Positions 24,696-35,482 of a stretch of DNA of 64,000 nucleotides are shown in pieces. The position numbers and the translations under genes were made by a program. Numbering within the stretch: the first letter of the stretch is position 1; the number at the start of each line of letters is the position of its first letter. The notes under the pieces are model-generated. The model was not told the DNA's origin, searched no databases, and saw only the letters and a program-made list of their open reading frames with translations. The stretch covers positions 62,001 to 126,000 of the forward strand of contig NZ_JARGCS010000043.1 of the NCBI RefSeq assembly GCF_029193575.1. Direction: 5' to 3'. The DNA comes from Pseudomonas entomophila. Lineage in GTDB: Bacteria > Pseudomonadota > Gammaproteobacteria > Pseudomonadales > Pseudomonadaceae.

Positions 24696-25982
24696 ATGTC
24701 TGTGCGTTTGCTGGCCATGGCGCTGGCGCCCCTGCTCGGGCTGTTCATCGTTGCTCTGGGCAATGGTCTGCTGTATTCCCTCACCACCTTGCGCCTGGGC
24801 GCCGACGGCGCGTCGGCGACCATGATCGGCGTGGTCTCCTCCGGCTTCTTCATCGGCCTGACCCTCGGCGCGCTGTTCAATGACCGGCTGATCCTGCGCA
24901 TCGGCCATATCCGCGCCTACAGCAGCTTCGCCTCGCTGATCGCCGCGACCATCCTGCTGCAGGGGTTGTTCGTCGACACCTGGGGCTGGTTCGTCCTGCG
25001 GCTGATCAACGGCTGGGCCACCGTGGGGGTATTCCTGGTGATCGAAAGCTGGCTGCTGCTGGCCGGCGACGCGAAGATCCGCGGGCGCCTGCTGGCCCTG
25101 TACATGATCGCCCTGTACGGCGCGGGCGTGCTCGGCCAGGCGTTGCTGGGCAAGCTGGTCGGCATGGGCGACACCGCACCCTTCATGGTCGCCGGCATGC
25201 TCGCCGCGCTGTCGGTGATGCCAATCGTCATCCTGCCGCGGGTGTCGCCGTTGCTGGAGCACGTCGAGCCGCTCAAGCCCCGTCAACTATTGGGGGTGAC
25301 GCCCAGCGGGCTGGTTGGCTGTTTCGGCTCGGGCGTGGCCATCGCCGCAGTGTATGCCCTGTTGCCGCTCTACCTGCAACGCATCGGCCTGACGGTGGGC
25401 GAAGTCGGCAGCATGATGGCCTGGGTGATCCTTGGCGCGATGCTGCTGCAATACCCGGTGGGGCGCTGGTCCGACCGCAAGGACCGGCAGGACGTGCTGA
25501 TCACCCTGGGCGCTGTGTGTGTGGCGCTGTCGTTGCTGATCGTGCTGCTGCCGCCCACCTCGGCGTGGCTGCCGGCGTTGCTGTTCCTGCTGGGCGGCGG
25601 CGTGTTCGCGGTGTACCCGGTGGCCGTCAGCCATGCCGCCGACCGCGCGCCCGCCGATGCCCTGGTGCCGATGATCCAGGGCCTGCTGTTGATCAACTCG
25701 CTGGGCTCGGCGATGAGCCCGCTGGCCATCTCGCCAGTGATGACCCGCTACGGCGAGGCCGGGTTGTTCTGGGCCTTCGCGGTGATCAACCTGGCGATGG
25801 TGACGTTCTTCCTCTGGCGCCGAGGCAAGCGCCCGGCCGCTGCGCACCCGGCGCCCTTCGCCTGCGCGGCGACCTTCTCGCCGACCGGGGCCGAGTTGCG
25901 GGTGACCGAGGAGTTGATGCATGCGGCGCAGGAGCATGCGCCGATGGTCGATGCGCTGAGTGGGGAGCGCTCGCCGGCCTGA
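24696..25982 (+). CDS. MFS transporter, YcaD-like
   Basis: 428 residues with twelve membrane segments and a long acidic C-terminal tail. The start (Leu-Gly-Asn-Gly-Leu-Leu-Tyr-Ser-Leu region) and the Phe-Asn-Asp-Arg loop between helices 2 and 3 resemble the YcaD/YfkF group of major facilitator proteins. The ATG at 24696 was chosen because the protein begins there as in the family; the frame is open far upstream, but that part is antisense to the AEC gene. The substrate is unknown. Confidence 0.88.
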   Translation: MSVRLLAMALAPLLGLFIVALGNGLLYSLTTLRLGADGASATMIGVVSSGFFIGLTLGALFNDRLILRIGHIRAYSSFASLIAATILLQGLFVDTWGWFVLRLINGWATVGVFLVIESWLLLAGDAKIRGRLLALYMIALYGAGVLGQALLGKLVGMGDTAPFMVAGMLAALSVMPIVILPRVSPLLEHVEPLKPRQLLGVTPSGLVGCFGSGVAIAAVYALLPLYLQRIGLTVGEVGSMMAWVILGAMLLQYPVGRWSDRKDRQDVLITLGAVCVALSLLIVLLPPTSAWLPALLFLLGGGVFAVYPVAVSHAADRAPADALVPMIQGLLLINSLGSAMSPLAISPVMTRYGEAGLFWAFAVINLAMVTFFLWRRGKRPAAAHPAPFACAATFSPTGAELRVTEELMHAAQEHAPMVDALSGERSPA

Positions 25983-26065
25983 GGGCACCGCCCGTCGATC
26001 GGCGGGCACCCTTGCGAACCTGTGCGGCCGAACCTAGGACGATCATCCTCCGAAGGAGACGCAAC

Positions 26066-26356
26066 ATGCTCCGCATTCACCCACTCACCCTGACCTTGGC
26101 GCTGACCCTAGGCTTCGCTGGTGGCGCCAGCTTCGCCGCCACAGACCTGAACGGCACCGGTACCCCACCCAAGACTGAACAGTCGCCGCCGGATGGCCAG
26201 AGCACCAGCGAGGGCAAAAGCAACGACAGCAACGACACCGGTAGCCACCCCGATGCGGCCGATGGCGCTGCGGGTGGTTCGAACAGCACCGGTGAGGCGA
26301 CCGGCAGTGGTGCCGGTGCATCCGGCGGCACGGCCGAGGATCAGGACAGCCGCTAG
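26066..26356 (+). CDS. Small secreted low-complexity protein
   Basis: 96 residues with a clear Sec signal peptide (cleavage after Ala-Ser-Phe-Ala near 25). The mature 70 residues consist mainly of Gly, Ser, Thr, Asp, Glu and Pro, with no hydrophobic core, and look disordered. AAGGAGA lies 7 bases before the ATG. No family recognised; it may be a periplasmic or surface-exposed filler protein. It ends 6 bases from the convergent LysR gene. Confidence 0.8.
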   Translation: MLRIHPLTLTLALTLGFAGGASFAATDLNGTGTPPKTEQSPPDGQSTSEGKSNDSNDTGSHPDAADGAAGGSNSTGEATGSGAGASGGTAEDQDSR

Positions 26357-26362
26357 CGCTCG

Positions 26363-27295
26363 TCAGCGCCAATAGCGTCGGTCATCCACCACCTGTTCAT
26401 GCGCCTGGAACAGCACCGACAACTGCACCTTGATCAGGTCCAGCCAGGTCCGCACCTTGGCATCCAGGTAATGCCGCGACGGATACAGCGCATACACCGC
26501 CCGTTCGCGCAAGCGGTGCTCGCCCAGCACCCGGCACAGTCGCCCTTCGCCGATGGCCTGGCTGGCCGAGTAGAACGGCACCAGGCCAATGCCCATGCCC
26601 AGTTCGGTGGCGCGCAGCATGGCGTCGGCGACGTTGGTGAGGAAGGTGTCCTGGGGCACCATGCTGAAACCCTCCGGGCCGTCGCCGAACGACCAGTGCT
26701 CTTCGAACATCGGGTCGATCAGGCGCAGGCAGCGGTGCTGCTGCAGGTCTTCCGGGCGTTCGGGCACGCCGTGCTGCGCCAGGTATTCGGGGGATGCGCA
26801 GAGGATGCTGTAGATGCTGCCCAGCGGGATGGCGATCAGTTGCGAGTCCGGCAGGGCCTGGCCCACGGTGATTACCAGGTCCTGCCCTTCGGCCAGCGGG
26901 TCGGGGTTGCGCTGGGAGAGGGTCAGCTCCATCACCACTTCCGGGCAGGTGGCGTTGTAGTGTGCCACCAACGGCATCAACAACAGCCCCAGGCCGTAGG
27001 GGCAATGAAAGCGCAAGTGACCGCGCGGGGTGAGGTGCGCGCCGCGGGCTTCGTCCATGGCCTCTTCGGTCAGCAGCATGATCTGCCGCGCCCGCTCCAG
27101 GAAGCGCTCACCCGCCTCGCTCATGCGCAGGCGGCGCGTGGTGCGGTGCAGCAGGCGGGTCTGCAACTGGTTTTCCAGCTCGGCGACGATCCGCGATACC
27201 TGCGCGGCAGAGATGTCCAGGGCGTTGGCGGCAGCGGCGAAACTGCCGCATTCCACCACGCGGACGAAGGTACGCATGGCATGCAGCATGTCCAT
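26363..27295 (-). CDS. LysR-family transcriptional regulator
   Basis: 310 residues: an N-terminal winged helix (Phe-Ala-Ala-Ala-Ala-Asn-Ala-Leu-Asp-Ile-Ser-Ala-Ala-Gln-Val-Ser near 20-36) and a substrate-binding domain of two alpha/beta lobes. The ATG at 27295 gives the normal LysR start; the frame remains open 30 bases upstream. It is divergent from the small DUF2790 gene, a possible target. Confidence 0.9.
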   Translation of the reverse strand: MDMLHAMRTFVRVVECGSFAAAANALDISAAQVSRIVAELENQLQTRLLHRTTRRLRMSEAGERFLERARQIMLLTEEAMDEARGAHLTPRGHLRFHCPYGLGLLLMPLVAHYNATCPEVVMELTLSQRNPDPLAEGQDLVITVGQALPDSQLIAIPLGSIYSILCASPEYLAQHGVPERPEDLQQHRCLRLIDPMFEEHWSFGDGPEGFSMVPQDTFLTNVADAMLRATELGMGIGLVPFYSASQAIGEGRLCRVLGEHRLRERAVYALYPSRHYLDAKVRTWLDLIKVQLSVLFQAHEQVVDDRRYWR

Positions 27296-27409
27296 AAGGG
27301 GAAGGCTCCATATTCGTACATACAAGGCATGAATCTATCACGCATTAGCCCATTTATTGTGAAACGCAAATGAATACATCATTGGCTACACATTCACATG
27401 GAGCTTGCC

Positions 27410-27670
27410 ATGAAAAGTTCACTCGCCTTGCTCGCCCTCTGCGGCGCCTTCGCCTCGATTGCGGCCGTCGCCGCCCCCGCCCAGCAGCCCGTCAATGCCC
27501 AGCCGTACGAATACGGCATGCCGCTGGACGTCGCCAAGGTGATCTCCATCACCCCGGCCAGCAACGACGCCGACTGCCAAGTGGGCACCGCGCACATGGT
27601 CTACGTCGACCACCAGGGGCAAACCCACGAGATCGCCTACCAGCAAATGGGCAACTGTTCGCAGCTGTAA
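27410..27670 (+). CDS. DUF2790 small periplasmic protein
   Basis: 86 residues with a signal peptide (cleavage after Ala-Ala-Val-Ala near 22). The mature domain reads Tyr-Gly-Met-Pro-Leu-Asp-Val-Ala-Lys-Val with two cysteines (in Asp-Cys-Gln-Val and Asn-Cys-Ser-Gln) that could form a disulfide. This is the DUF2790 family, found in many copies in Pseudomonas and often linked to metal or stress response. Function unknown. Confidence 0.87.
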   Translation: MKSSLALLALCGAFASIAAVAAPAQQPVNAQPYEYGMPLDVAKVISITPASNDADCQVGTAHMVYVDHQGQTHEIAYQQMGNCSQL

Positions 27671-27673
27671 CCT

Positions 27674-28366
27674 TCAGGCCAGCACCTGGTTGATCCACTG
27701 CACCTGCGTGGCGAAGTCCCGCGCCTTGTCCTCGGGCACCTCGCGTGCGCGCTCGAAGTGCGCCAGGGTCTGTTGCTTCTGGCGCAGCATGCGCTGCCAC
27801 TTGACCAGGAACGCCTCGCTCCTCTCACGCATCAGCAGCGGCCCGAAGTACAGCTCCTGAGCGCTGTAGGCCACCTCACCGACCTGCTCGGCGACAATGA
27901 TCTCGTAGTCGAAGCGGTTTTCCCGCAGCAGTTCCTCGTGGACGATCCGGTAGCCGTTGCCCATCAGCCACTGACGCAGCTCGCGCTCGCCACCGTTGGG
28001 GTTGAGGATCAGCCGTTCCTGCCCGTTCAAACGCTGGCGGCCGGCCTCGAGGATGTCGCGGATGGTTTCACCGCCCATGCCGCACAGGGTAATCGCGTCG
28101 ATGCGGTCGCCCGGCGCTATCGCTTCCAGGCCATCGGCCAGACGCACGCTGATCCGCTCCTCAAGGCCATTGCGACGCACGTTCCTGCGCGCGGAGGCGA
28201 ATGGCGTCTGCGCCGCCTCACCGGCCACCGCGGCCTCGATGGCGCCCCGTAGCATCAGCGCCACGGGCAGGTAGCCGTGGTCCGAGCCGATGTCGGCCAG
28301 GCGCGCGCCCGCCGGCACTTGCGCCGCGACCCGTTCCAGGCGCCTGGACAGTGTCTGTTCGTTCAA
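27674..28366 (-). CDS. trmK: tRNA (adenine22-N1)-methyltransferase TrmK
   Basis: 230 residues, the family length. The SAM-binding motif Asp-Ile-Gly-Ser-Asp-His-Gly-Tyr-Leu-Pro is near residue 22, with Cys-Gly-Met-Gly-Gly-Glu and Asn-Pro-Asn-Gly-Gly-Glu further on. It methylates N1 of adenine 22 in tRNA. The start is a TTG at 28366: AAGGGG lies 6 bases upstream and the protein begins as in relatives. No ATG gives a comparable start; the frame is open upstream. Confidence 0.88.
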   Translation of the reverse strand: MNEQTLSRRLERVAAQVPAGARLADIGSDHGYLPVALMLRGAIEAAVAGEAAQTPFASARRNVRRNGLEERISVRLADGLEAIAPGDRIDAITLCGMGGETIRDILEAGRQRLNGQERLILNPNGGERELRQWLMGNGYRIVHEELLRENRFDYEIIVAEQVGEVAYSAQELYFGPLLMRERSEAFLVKWQRMLRQKQQTLAHFERAREVPEDKARDFATQVQWINQVLA

Positions 28367-28514
28367 CTCCAACCCCTTGCGTGAAAACCGGGCGCGATTC
28401 TGACCGCCACGGCCCGGCAATTCAATGCGTGGGCGACGGGCGCTGCGGCTCGACCGATGTTGGTCGCTCGCGTAGGCTTGCGCTTTTTCCTTACCCAGCA
28501 AGGCAGAACCCTTC

Positions 28515-28895
28515 ATGGCACAGACAGGCATCACCTTCACCCCCGACCCGGACGTCGAGTCGATTTCCTCCGACGTGGCCGAATACAACGGCGTGCTGGT
28601 CACCACGCAGATCCCCGTGCGTGCCGATGGCGAGCTGGAGCTGGGCGATATCGTCACCCAGAGCGAATGCACCCTGCAGGCGTTGAAGAACGCCCTGGAG
28701 CGGGCGGGCAGCTCGATGGACCGCGTGCTGCACCTGACCATCTACCTCACCGACATGGCCGACCGCGCGGCCTTCAACGAGGTCTACAAGCGCTTCTTCG
28801 CCAAGCCGTGGCCGGTGCGTGCGGCGGTTGGCGTGGCCTCGCTGGCGTTCGAGGGGATGCGTGTGGAAGTCACGGCGATGGCGGCCAAGGGCTGA
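28515..28895 (+). CDS. RidA family reactive intermediate deaminase
   Basis: 126 residues, the normal length. The family hydrolyses reactive enamine/imine products of PLP enzymes such as threonine and serine dehydratases. The conserved Arg of Pro-Val-Arg-Ala-Ala-Val near residue 100 and Glu in Val-Glu-Val-Thr-Ala-Met near 117 are present. It forms trimers in the cytoplasm. The gene stands alone and is divergent from trmK. Confidence 0.9.
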   Translation: MAQTGITFTPDPDVESISSDVAEYNGVLVTTQIPVRADGELELGDIVTQSECTLQALKNALERAGSSMDRVLHLTIYLTDMADRAAFNEVYKRFFAKPWPVRAAVGVASLAFEGMRVEVTAMAAKG

Positions 28896-28904
28896 GCATT
28901 GCAC

Positions 28905-28946
28905 CGCCATCGCGGTGCGGCGATCCGGCCTGCCCCGCGATGGCGG
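28905..28946. repeat. Second REP-like family, intergenic copy
   Basis: CGCCATCGCGG at 28905-28915 and CCGCGATGGCG at 28935-28945 form an 11-base inverted repeat just after ridA. The core matches that at 20513-20548 at most positions. Confidence 0.65.
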
Positions 28947-29031
28947 CGCTACGGGCGAAACACGGCGACTGGCCATCCGCCCATCACCTGCTAGCGTTGT
29001 TCTGGCCTCCCCCCAATGGACGCCACACATC

Positions 29032-29709
29032 ATGAAACCACTGCCTCGCGCCACCCTGCTAGGCGCTGCCCTGCTCGTCCTGGCCGCCTGCTCCAGCACT
29101 CGCGTCGATCCGAGCCAGTATTCCGGGTTTCTCAAGGACTACAGCCGCCTCAAGCCTGCCGAAAGCATCTCCGGGGCCCCGGTGATGCGCTGGGTCGACC
29201 CAGGCATCGATGCCAGCCAGTACCGCCAGGTGTTCATCGAGCCCAGCCAGTTCTACCCCAAGCCGCAACCGACGGCGGTGATTTCCGAGCAGACCCTGCA
29301 GGCGATCACCCGCTACTTCAACGACGCCCTGCGCCGTGAACTGGGCAGTGTGCTGACCCTGGTGCAAGCACCGGGGCCAGGCACCATCGTGGTCCGCCCG
29401 GCGATCACCGCGGTGTCCACCCATACCGAGGGGCTCAAGCCCTATGAAGTGATCCCCATCGCCCTGGTGGCCGCAGCGGTCAACACGGCGGCCGGTGGGC
29501 GTGACCAGGCGGTGGAGATCGCGGTGGAAGCGGCCTTCCTCGATGGCGGGAACCAGAAGGTGCTGGCCCAGGTGGTGCGCAAGGGAGCTGGCAAGGACCT
29601 GGAGAACGACACCCAACAGTTGACGCTGGAAGATGTGAAACCCGTGCTCGATGGCTGGGCCAGTGACATGCGCCGCAGTTTTGTGGCGTTGCGCGACAAA
29701 AAACGCTGA
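29032..29709 (+). CDS. DUF3313 lipoprotein
   Basis: 225 residues with a lipoprotein signal peptide; the lipobox Leu-Ala-Ala-Cys puts the lipidated cysteine at residue 20. The mature region matches the DUF3313 type common in Pseudomonas. It probably sits in the outer or inner membrane, facing the periplasm. Role unknown. The ATG at 29032 is the first Met before a normal signal sequence. Confidence 0.86.
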   Translation: MKPLPRATLLGAALLVLAACSSTRVDPSQYSGFLKDYSRLKPAESISGAPVMRWVDPGIDASQYRQVFIEPSQFYPKPQPTAVISEQTLQAITRYFNDALRRELGSVLTLVQAPGPGTIVVRPAITAVSTHTEGLKPYEVIPIALVAAAVNTAAGGRDQAVEIAVEAAFLDGGNQKVLAQVVRKGAGKDLENDTQQLTLEDVKPVLDGWASDMRRSFVALRDKKR

Positions 29710-29718
29710 CGGCCACAA

Positions 29719-29760
29719 GCCCGCGCCTACAAGAACCAAGTATTCCCTGTAGGAGCGGGC
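29719..29760. repeat. REP-like inverted pair, possible bidirectional terminator
   Basis: GCCCGCGCCTACA at 29719-29731 and TGTAGGAGCGGGC at 29748-29760 pair with one mismatch. The element lies between two convergent genes and could end both transcripts. Confidence 0.6.
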
Positions 29761-29771
29761 CCCTGACGAAC

Positions 29772-31079
29772 TCAGGACACCACGCTGTAACCAATCGCCG
29801 ACAAGGTGATCAGCCCCACCAGCACCACGAACACGTTGGACAAAGCGCCCGAATATTGACGCAACGACGGCACCTTGCGCACCGCGTACATCGGCATCAG
29901 GAACAGCAGGCAGGCAATCACTGGCCCGCCCAGGCTTTCGATCAGGCCCAGGATGCTCGGGTTGAGCGTCGCCACCACCCAGCACGCCAGCACCATGAAC
30001 AGCGCGGTCACGCGGTCCAGGCGCTTGGCCGACCACACCTTGCCACGCCCGCGCAGGCTCTTGACGATCATGCCCTGAAAACCTTCGCTGGCACCGATGT
30101 AGTGGCCCAGGAACGACTTGGTGATCGCCACCAGGGCGATCAGCGGCGCGACGAAGGCGATCACCGGGGTCTGGAAGTGGTTGGCCAGGTACGACAGGAC
30201 CGAGATGTTCTGCGCCTTGGCCGCCGCCAGGTCGGCCGGGCTCAGGGCCAGCACGCAACTGAAGCAGAAGAACATCACCGTCAGCACCATCATCAGGTGG
30301 GCGATGGCCAGGGTGCGGCCGCTCTTGCGGTCGGCGTCGGCGCCGTAGCGGTGCTTCTGGTCCACGGCGAAGGCCGAGATGATCGGCGAATGGTTGAACG
30401 AGAACACCATGACCGGAATGGCCAGCCACAGGGTCAGCAGCAGTTTCGAGGCGCTCAGCCCTTCATTGGCCTGGGCGAAGAACGCCCCGTTCCAATTGGG
30501 GATCAGACTCAGGGCCAGCAACAGCAGGGAGGCGACGAAGGGGTACACCAGCACGCTCATGGCCTTGACGATGATCTGCTGGCCGCAGCGCACCACGATC
30601 ATCAACCCACAGATCAGCAGCAGCGACAGCACCACGCGCGGCGGTGGCGTGATGTGCAACTGGTGTTCGAGGAAGTTGGTGAGGGTGTTGGTCAAGGCAA
30701 CGCTGTAGACCAGCAGGATGGGGAAGATGGCGAAGAAGTACAGCAAGGTGATCAGCTTGCCGGCGCCGGTGCCGAAGTGTTCTTCCACCACTTCGGTGAT
30801 GTCCTCGTTGCCACCACGTCGGCCAGAAAGCACGAAACGGGTGAGCGCGCGATGCGCGTAGAAAGTCATGGGGAAGGCCAGCAGCGCCAGGATCAGCAGC
30901 GGCCAGAAGCCCCCTACCCCGGCGTTGATCGGTAGGAACAGCGTGCCGGCGCCGATCGCCGTGCCATACAGGCCCAGGGCCCAAGTGGTGTCGTGGCGGT
31001 TCCAGGTGGTCGAGCCCGTGGCCGAAGCCTGGGCAGCCGAACCCGCACGAACAGTCGTGGTGCTTTGTAGATCAGTCAT
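29772..31079 (-). CDS. HAAAP family serine/threonine transporter (SdaC-like)
   Basis: 435 residues with eleven membrane segments, similar to SdaC/TdcC proton-coupled serine and threonine permeases (Gly-Thr-Ala-Ile-Gly-Ala-Gly-Thr-Leu-Phe-Leu-Pro near 42 is the first conserved helix). The ATG at 31079 follows a Gln-rich non-family stretch of open frame. It lies 70 bases after the serine dehydratase gene in the same direction, so the pair imports and degrades serine. Confidence 0.92.
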   Translation of the reverse strand: MTDLQSTTTVRAGSAAQASATGSTTWNRHDTTWALGLYGTAIGAGTLFLPINAGVGGFWPLLILALLAFPMTFYAHRALTRFVLSGRRGGNEDITEVVEEHFGTGAGKLITLLYFFAIFPILLVYSVALTNTLTNFLEHQLHITPPPRVVLSLLLICGLMIVVRCGQQIIVKAMSVLVYPFVASLLLLALSLIPNWNGAFFAQANEGLSASKLLLTLWLAIPVMVFSFNHSPIISAFAVDQKHRYGADADRKSGRTLAIAHLMMVLTVMFFCFSCVLALSPADLAAAKAQNISVLSYLANHFQTPVIAFVAPLIALVAITKSFLGHYIGASEGFQGMIVKSLRGRGKVWSAKRLDRVTALFMVLACWVVATLNPSILGLIESLGGPVIACLLFLMPMYAVRKVPSLRQYSGALSNVFVVLVGLITLSAIGYSVVS

Positions 31080-31149
31080 CGGTTGTCGCCTTTGTAGTTG
31101 TTTTTGTTGCTGGTGCAGCGGGGTGTTCCGGGGGCGTGCTGCTGTCAGG

Positions 31150-32526
<1,377 letters not shown>

Positions 32527-32672
32527 ACTAATGCCTGCCTGCCGCCACGAAGCTCGCCGCGGCTCGGCCCTCCGGAAAAATTGATGGGCGCTGCGAATTT
32601 GCGCGATACTGCCGCGCTCGTTCGGCGATGACCAACGAAAATTCCTAAGCAAGCCTTTAGCAGGACTAAACG

Positions 32673-33620
32673 ATGAAAGGACAGCTCAACGGCCAGGTGT
32701 TCGTCTGGCTGCATGTGTTCTCCTGTGCGGCCCGGCACCTTTCGTTCACCCGCTGCGCCGAAGAACTGCACATCACCCCCGGGGCGGTCAGCCAGCAGAT
32801 GCGCCAGCTCGAGGAGCGCCTGGGCTTCAAGCTGTTCCTGCGCCGCGCGCGCGGTGTGGAGCTTTCGGCCGAAGGCCAGCGCCTGGCGCAGACGGTGGCG
32901 GAGGCCTACGGCAGCATCGAGGCCGAGCTGTTGCGCCTGGATGTCGGCGAGATCCGCGGTACCCTGCGCCTGCGCTCGATCCCCTCGTTCCTCGCCAAAT
33001 GGCTGACGCCACGCCTGCCGCGCTTCCAGCAGCGCTACCCGGACATCGAACTGCGCCTGGTAGCCGAGGACAGCAAGCAGGCGCTGCACGAGGGCGACTT
33101 CGACCTGGCGATCGACCTCAACGACGGCAGCTACCCGGGCATGTTGTCGACGCCACTGCTGGACGAGCAGATCTTCCCGGTCTGCTCCCCGGCCCTGCTG
33201 CGTGGCCGCCCGCCGCTGCATGGGCCTGCGGATCTGACGCACTACCCGTTGTTGCACGACATCACCGCCTGGCGCGGCAGTTCGGAATATGCGGAGTGGG
33301 AGTTCTACCTGAACGGCATCGGTGCCGCCGGGCTGGATGTGCGCCGAGGGCACACGTTCAACCGCAACCACCTGACCATCGAGGCGGCCATCGCCGGCGT
33401 CGGCGTGGCGATCGCCCGGCGCACATTGCTCAATGATGAACTGGAGCGCGGCACCCTGATCGTGCCGTTCGGCGTGCCGATCCCCAATCACAAGCGCTAT
33501 GTGCTGCTGTACCCGCCGGGCGGGTTGACCCAGCCAGGAGCGCGGGCCGTGCATGACTGGCTGGTGGAGGAGGCGCAGGCGTTTCGGGTGCTGCATCCGC
33601 TAGGGGTTGATGGCGTCTGA
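32673..33620 (+). CDS. LysR-family regulator, GcvA-like, divergent from serine operon
   Basis: 315 residues. Winged helix at the N-terminus ([17 protein letters not shown] near 22-38) and a GcvA-type ligand domain. The divergent position beside sdaA and the serine permease suggests it controls them, with serine or a related amino acid as likely ligand; this is inferred from position only. Confidence 0.9.
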   Translation: MKGQLNGQVFVWLHVFSCAARHLSFTRCAEELHITPGAVSQQMRQLEERLGFKLFLRRARGVELSAEGQRLAQTVAEAYGSIEAELLRLDVGEIRGTLRLRSIPSFLAKWLTPRLPRFQQRYPDIELRLVAEDSKQALHEGDFDLAIDLNDGSYPGMLSTPLLDEQIFPVCSPALLRGRPPLHGPADLTHYPLLHDITAWRGSSEYAEWEFYLNGIGAAGLDVRRGHTFNRNHLTIEAAIAGVGVAIARRTLLNDELERGTLIVPFGVPIPNHKRYVLLYPPGGLTQPGARAVHDWLVEEAQAFRVLHPLGVDGV

Positions 33621-33655
33621 ACGGGCCCTATCGCGGGGCAAGCACACCCACGTAT
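33621..33655. repeat. REP-type element, incomplete
   Basis: CGGGCCCTATCGCGGGGCAA followed by a diverged right arm, directly after the LysR stop codon. Confidence 0.6.
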
Positions 33656-33781
33656 CACGCCCATGCGATACGTCCTGTTACTTCGCCCCACCCTCCCCCC
33701 GCCCTAACGTGGCCAGGCCGAGGCGCTACCCAATCGCGCACCGGCCACTAGACAAGCCAACCCAAGGAACGAGGGAGCACC

Positions 33782-34537
33782 ATGAGCCATTCGAACGCCG
33801 TAAGCAAACAGGACGCCGCCAATGCCCAACAGCGCCAGGAACAGGTGCAGCGCGCGATCAAGGACCTGCTCGGGCACACCGACAAACTCACCCATGAGCA
33901 CTACGCCCGGCTATTGGGCAGCGTGCTGGCCGCTGCCGCCAAATCGGTGACGATCCAGATCGCCGACGAGGATTTCGACGCACTGAAAGCCGCCGGGTAC
34001 CGCCTTTGCTTCGCCAAGCGTGTGGGCAACCAGGCGTACAACGTGGTCTGGCAGTCGTACAGCAAGTACCTGAGCAACAACATCTTCAGCTGGACGCCGC
34101 AGTACCAGCTGTTCGGCACCAACACCTTCGAAGACAGCGTGCGGGTCAAGGCGCAGACCCAACTGGTCGATATCGGGCTCGGCCAGCAGTCGGTGCTGAC
34201 AGAAGCCGGGCGGCTGCTGCCACCCACCACGGGTGGCCCGGAAACCGCCGTGACCATGCTCAACAAGTACGGCTCCATCCACCCCGGGTTGAACCAGTTG
34301 TCCACCGGCATCGATGGCACCCAGGTCAGCACGCCGATCTACGTCTCGCCCAGCCCGATCGTCGCGGGCACCACCAGCCTCACACCGAAGGAAAGCATCC
34401 TGGTGTGGTTCGAGCAGAACATCGAGACCAGCACGATGTTCAGCGACTCGCGCTCCAATGCCCAGGAGATCGACCTGACCTTCAGCAACAGCGCCACCTA
34501 CCTGTACACCAACCAGAAGTGGATCATCCCTTCCTGA
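33782..34537 (+). CDS. Uncharacterised 251-residue protein
   Basis: Not recognised. The first 70 residues are helical and polar; the rest is beta-rich, with many Ser, Thr, Tyr and Trp and a repeated Tyr-Gln-Leu-Phe-Gly-Thr-Asn-type pattern. No signal peptide or membrane segment. GGGAG lies about 6 bases before the ATG. The beta-rich part could be a lectin- or toxin-like domain, but nothing specific supports this. Single gene between a LysR and a winged-helix regulator. Confidence 0.8.
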   Translation: MSHSNAVSKQDAANAQQRQEQVQRAIKDLLGHTDKLTHEHYARLLGSVLAAAAKSVTIQIADEDFDALKAAGYRLCFAKRVGNQAYNVVWQSYSKYLSNNIFSWTPQYQLFGTNTFEDSVRVKAQTQLVDIGLGQQSVLTEAGRLLPPTTGGPETAVTMLNKYGSIHPGLNQLSTGIDGTQVSTPIYVSPSPIVAGTTSLTPKESILVWFEQNIETSTMFSDSRSNAQEIDLTFSNSATYLYTNQKWIIPS

Positions 34538-34570
34538 AAGCGCGCCGCCGGGGCATTGCCCCGGCGGTGT

Positions 34571-35326
34571 CTAGGGAACGCGATGGACGAAACATTCGAT
34601 CACGCAGCGGCAGATCGCCTCGGCCATCTCCTGCTCGGTGGCGATCACCAACGGCGCGCTGCGGTCGAACTGCCCCGCCCAAAGGATGCGCCCGGCACCC
34701 AGGTCGAGCAGGCGCACCGACACCCGCACGCGGTTGACCTCGGCACGCACGCTGCCTTCCAGCACGAACCCCAAGTCGTGCTCCGCCGGCGTTGCCCCAC
34801 GCCGTGGCAGCCTGACGCTGACCGTGGCCCGCTCGAAGGCATGGAACAGCTGGTCGTTCAGCTCCTCGCCAAGGCCCCGGGCGAACGCCCCGCCCAAGGT
34901 GGTCAGGCAGCCGAAGGGCCGCACGCACAGCACCGCCGGCCCCGTGCCCTCGGCCACCCGCCCCCGGCGCTCGCAGCACAGGCGGTAGCCACCGGCCGGC
35001 ACACTCAGGCGCAATGGATCATGTCGGCCCTGGGTGGCGTAGTAGTCGGCGAGTTTGCGCCGCAGGCGCCCTACCTGCACACGCACCACCGGGTCGTCCC
35101 CGGTGCTGTACACCGCCGGGTCGCGACGGAACACGGCGATGCCGATCTCATATTCGCTAGGGGGCGCTTGCTGGCTGTGTCGCGCCAGGTAGCTGAGCAG
35201 GCAGCCCAGGCGCTGCGAACGGGCGAATTGCGGGCTGGCCAGCAGGCCTTCCAGCGCGCCCTGAAGCTCCGGCGCCACGGGCGCGCCGGGTTGTACGCGA
35301 ACCTTGCCGATCCGCTTGATGACCAT
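34571..35326 (-). CDS. Winged-helix regulator with TolB/CadC-like C-terminal domain
   Basis: 251 residues. Residues about 30-120 hold an unusual winged-helix type (Tyr-Glu-Ile-Gly-Ile-Ala-Val-Phe...Asp-Pro-Val-Val-Arg-Val-Gln-Val-Gly-Arg-Leu-Arg-Arg-Lys-Leu) seen in adenylate-cyclase-like or CadC-like regulators. The C-terminal half (Phe-Val-Leu-Glu-Gly-Ser-Val-Arg then Ile-Leu-Trp-Ala) resembles the sensor-like domain of those proteins. No membrane segment is present. The ATG at 35326 begins the family-like part. It may regulate the sulfatase or polysaccharide genes beside it; no evidence beyond position. Confidence 0.75.
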   Translation of the reverse strand: MVIKRIGKVRVQPGAPVAPELQGALEGLLASPQFARSQRLGCLLSYLARHSQQAPPSEYEIGIAVFRRDPAVYSTGDDPVVRVQVGRLRRKLADYYATQGRHDPLRLSVPAGGYRLCCERRGRVAEGTGPAVLCVRPFGCLTTLGGAFARGLGEELNDQLFHAFERATVSVRLPRRGATPAEHDLGFVLEGSVRAEVNRVRVSVRLLDLGAGRILWAGQFDRSAPLVIATEQEMAEAICRCVIECFVHRVP

Positions 35327-35437
35327 CGGCCTGCTCTCCTTGCAGGGCCACACCCACGGTGGCATCGAGAGCTCAGTGTAGTAGCGCGTGGCCAGGGGGC
35401 TGGTTGCCGGTCGTCGGGGTGGTCTGCCGGGGGCCGT

Positions 35438-35470
35438 GCCGGCCCCATCGCGGGGCAAGCCCCGCTCACC
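35438..35470. repeat. REP-type element
   Basis: GCCGGCCCCATCGCGGGGCA followed by AGCCCCGCTCACC, between the end of the sulfatase-like gene and the regulator start. Confidence 0.7.
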
Positions 35471-35482
35471 ACCACACCTCGA

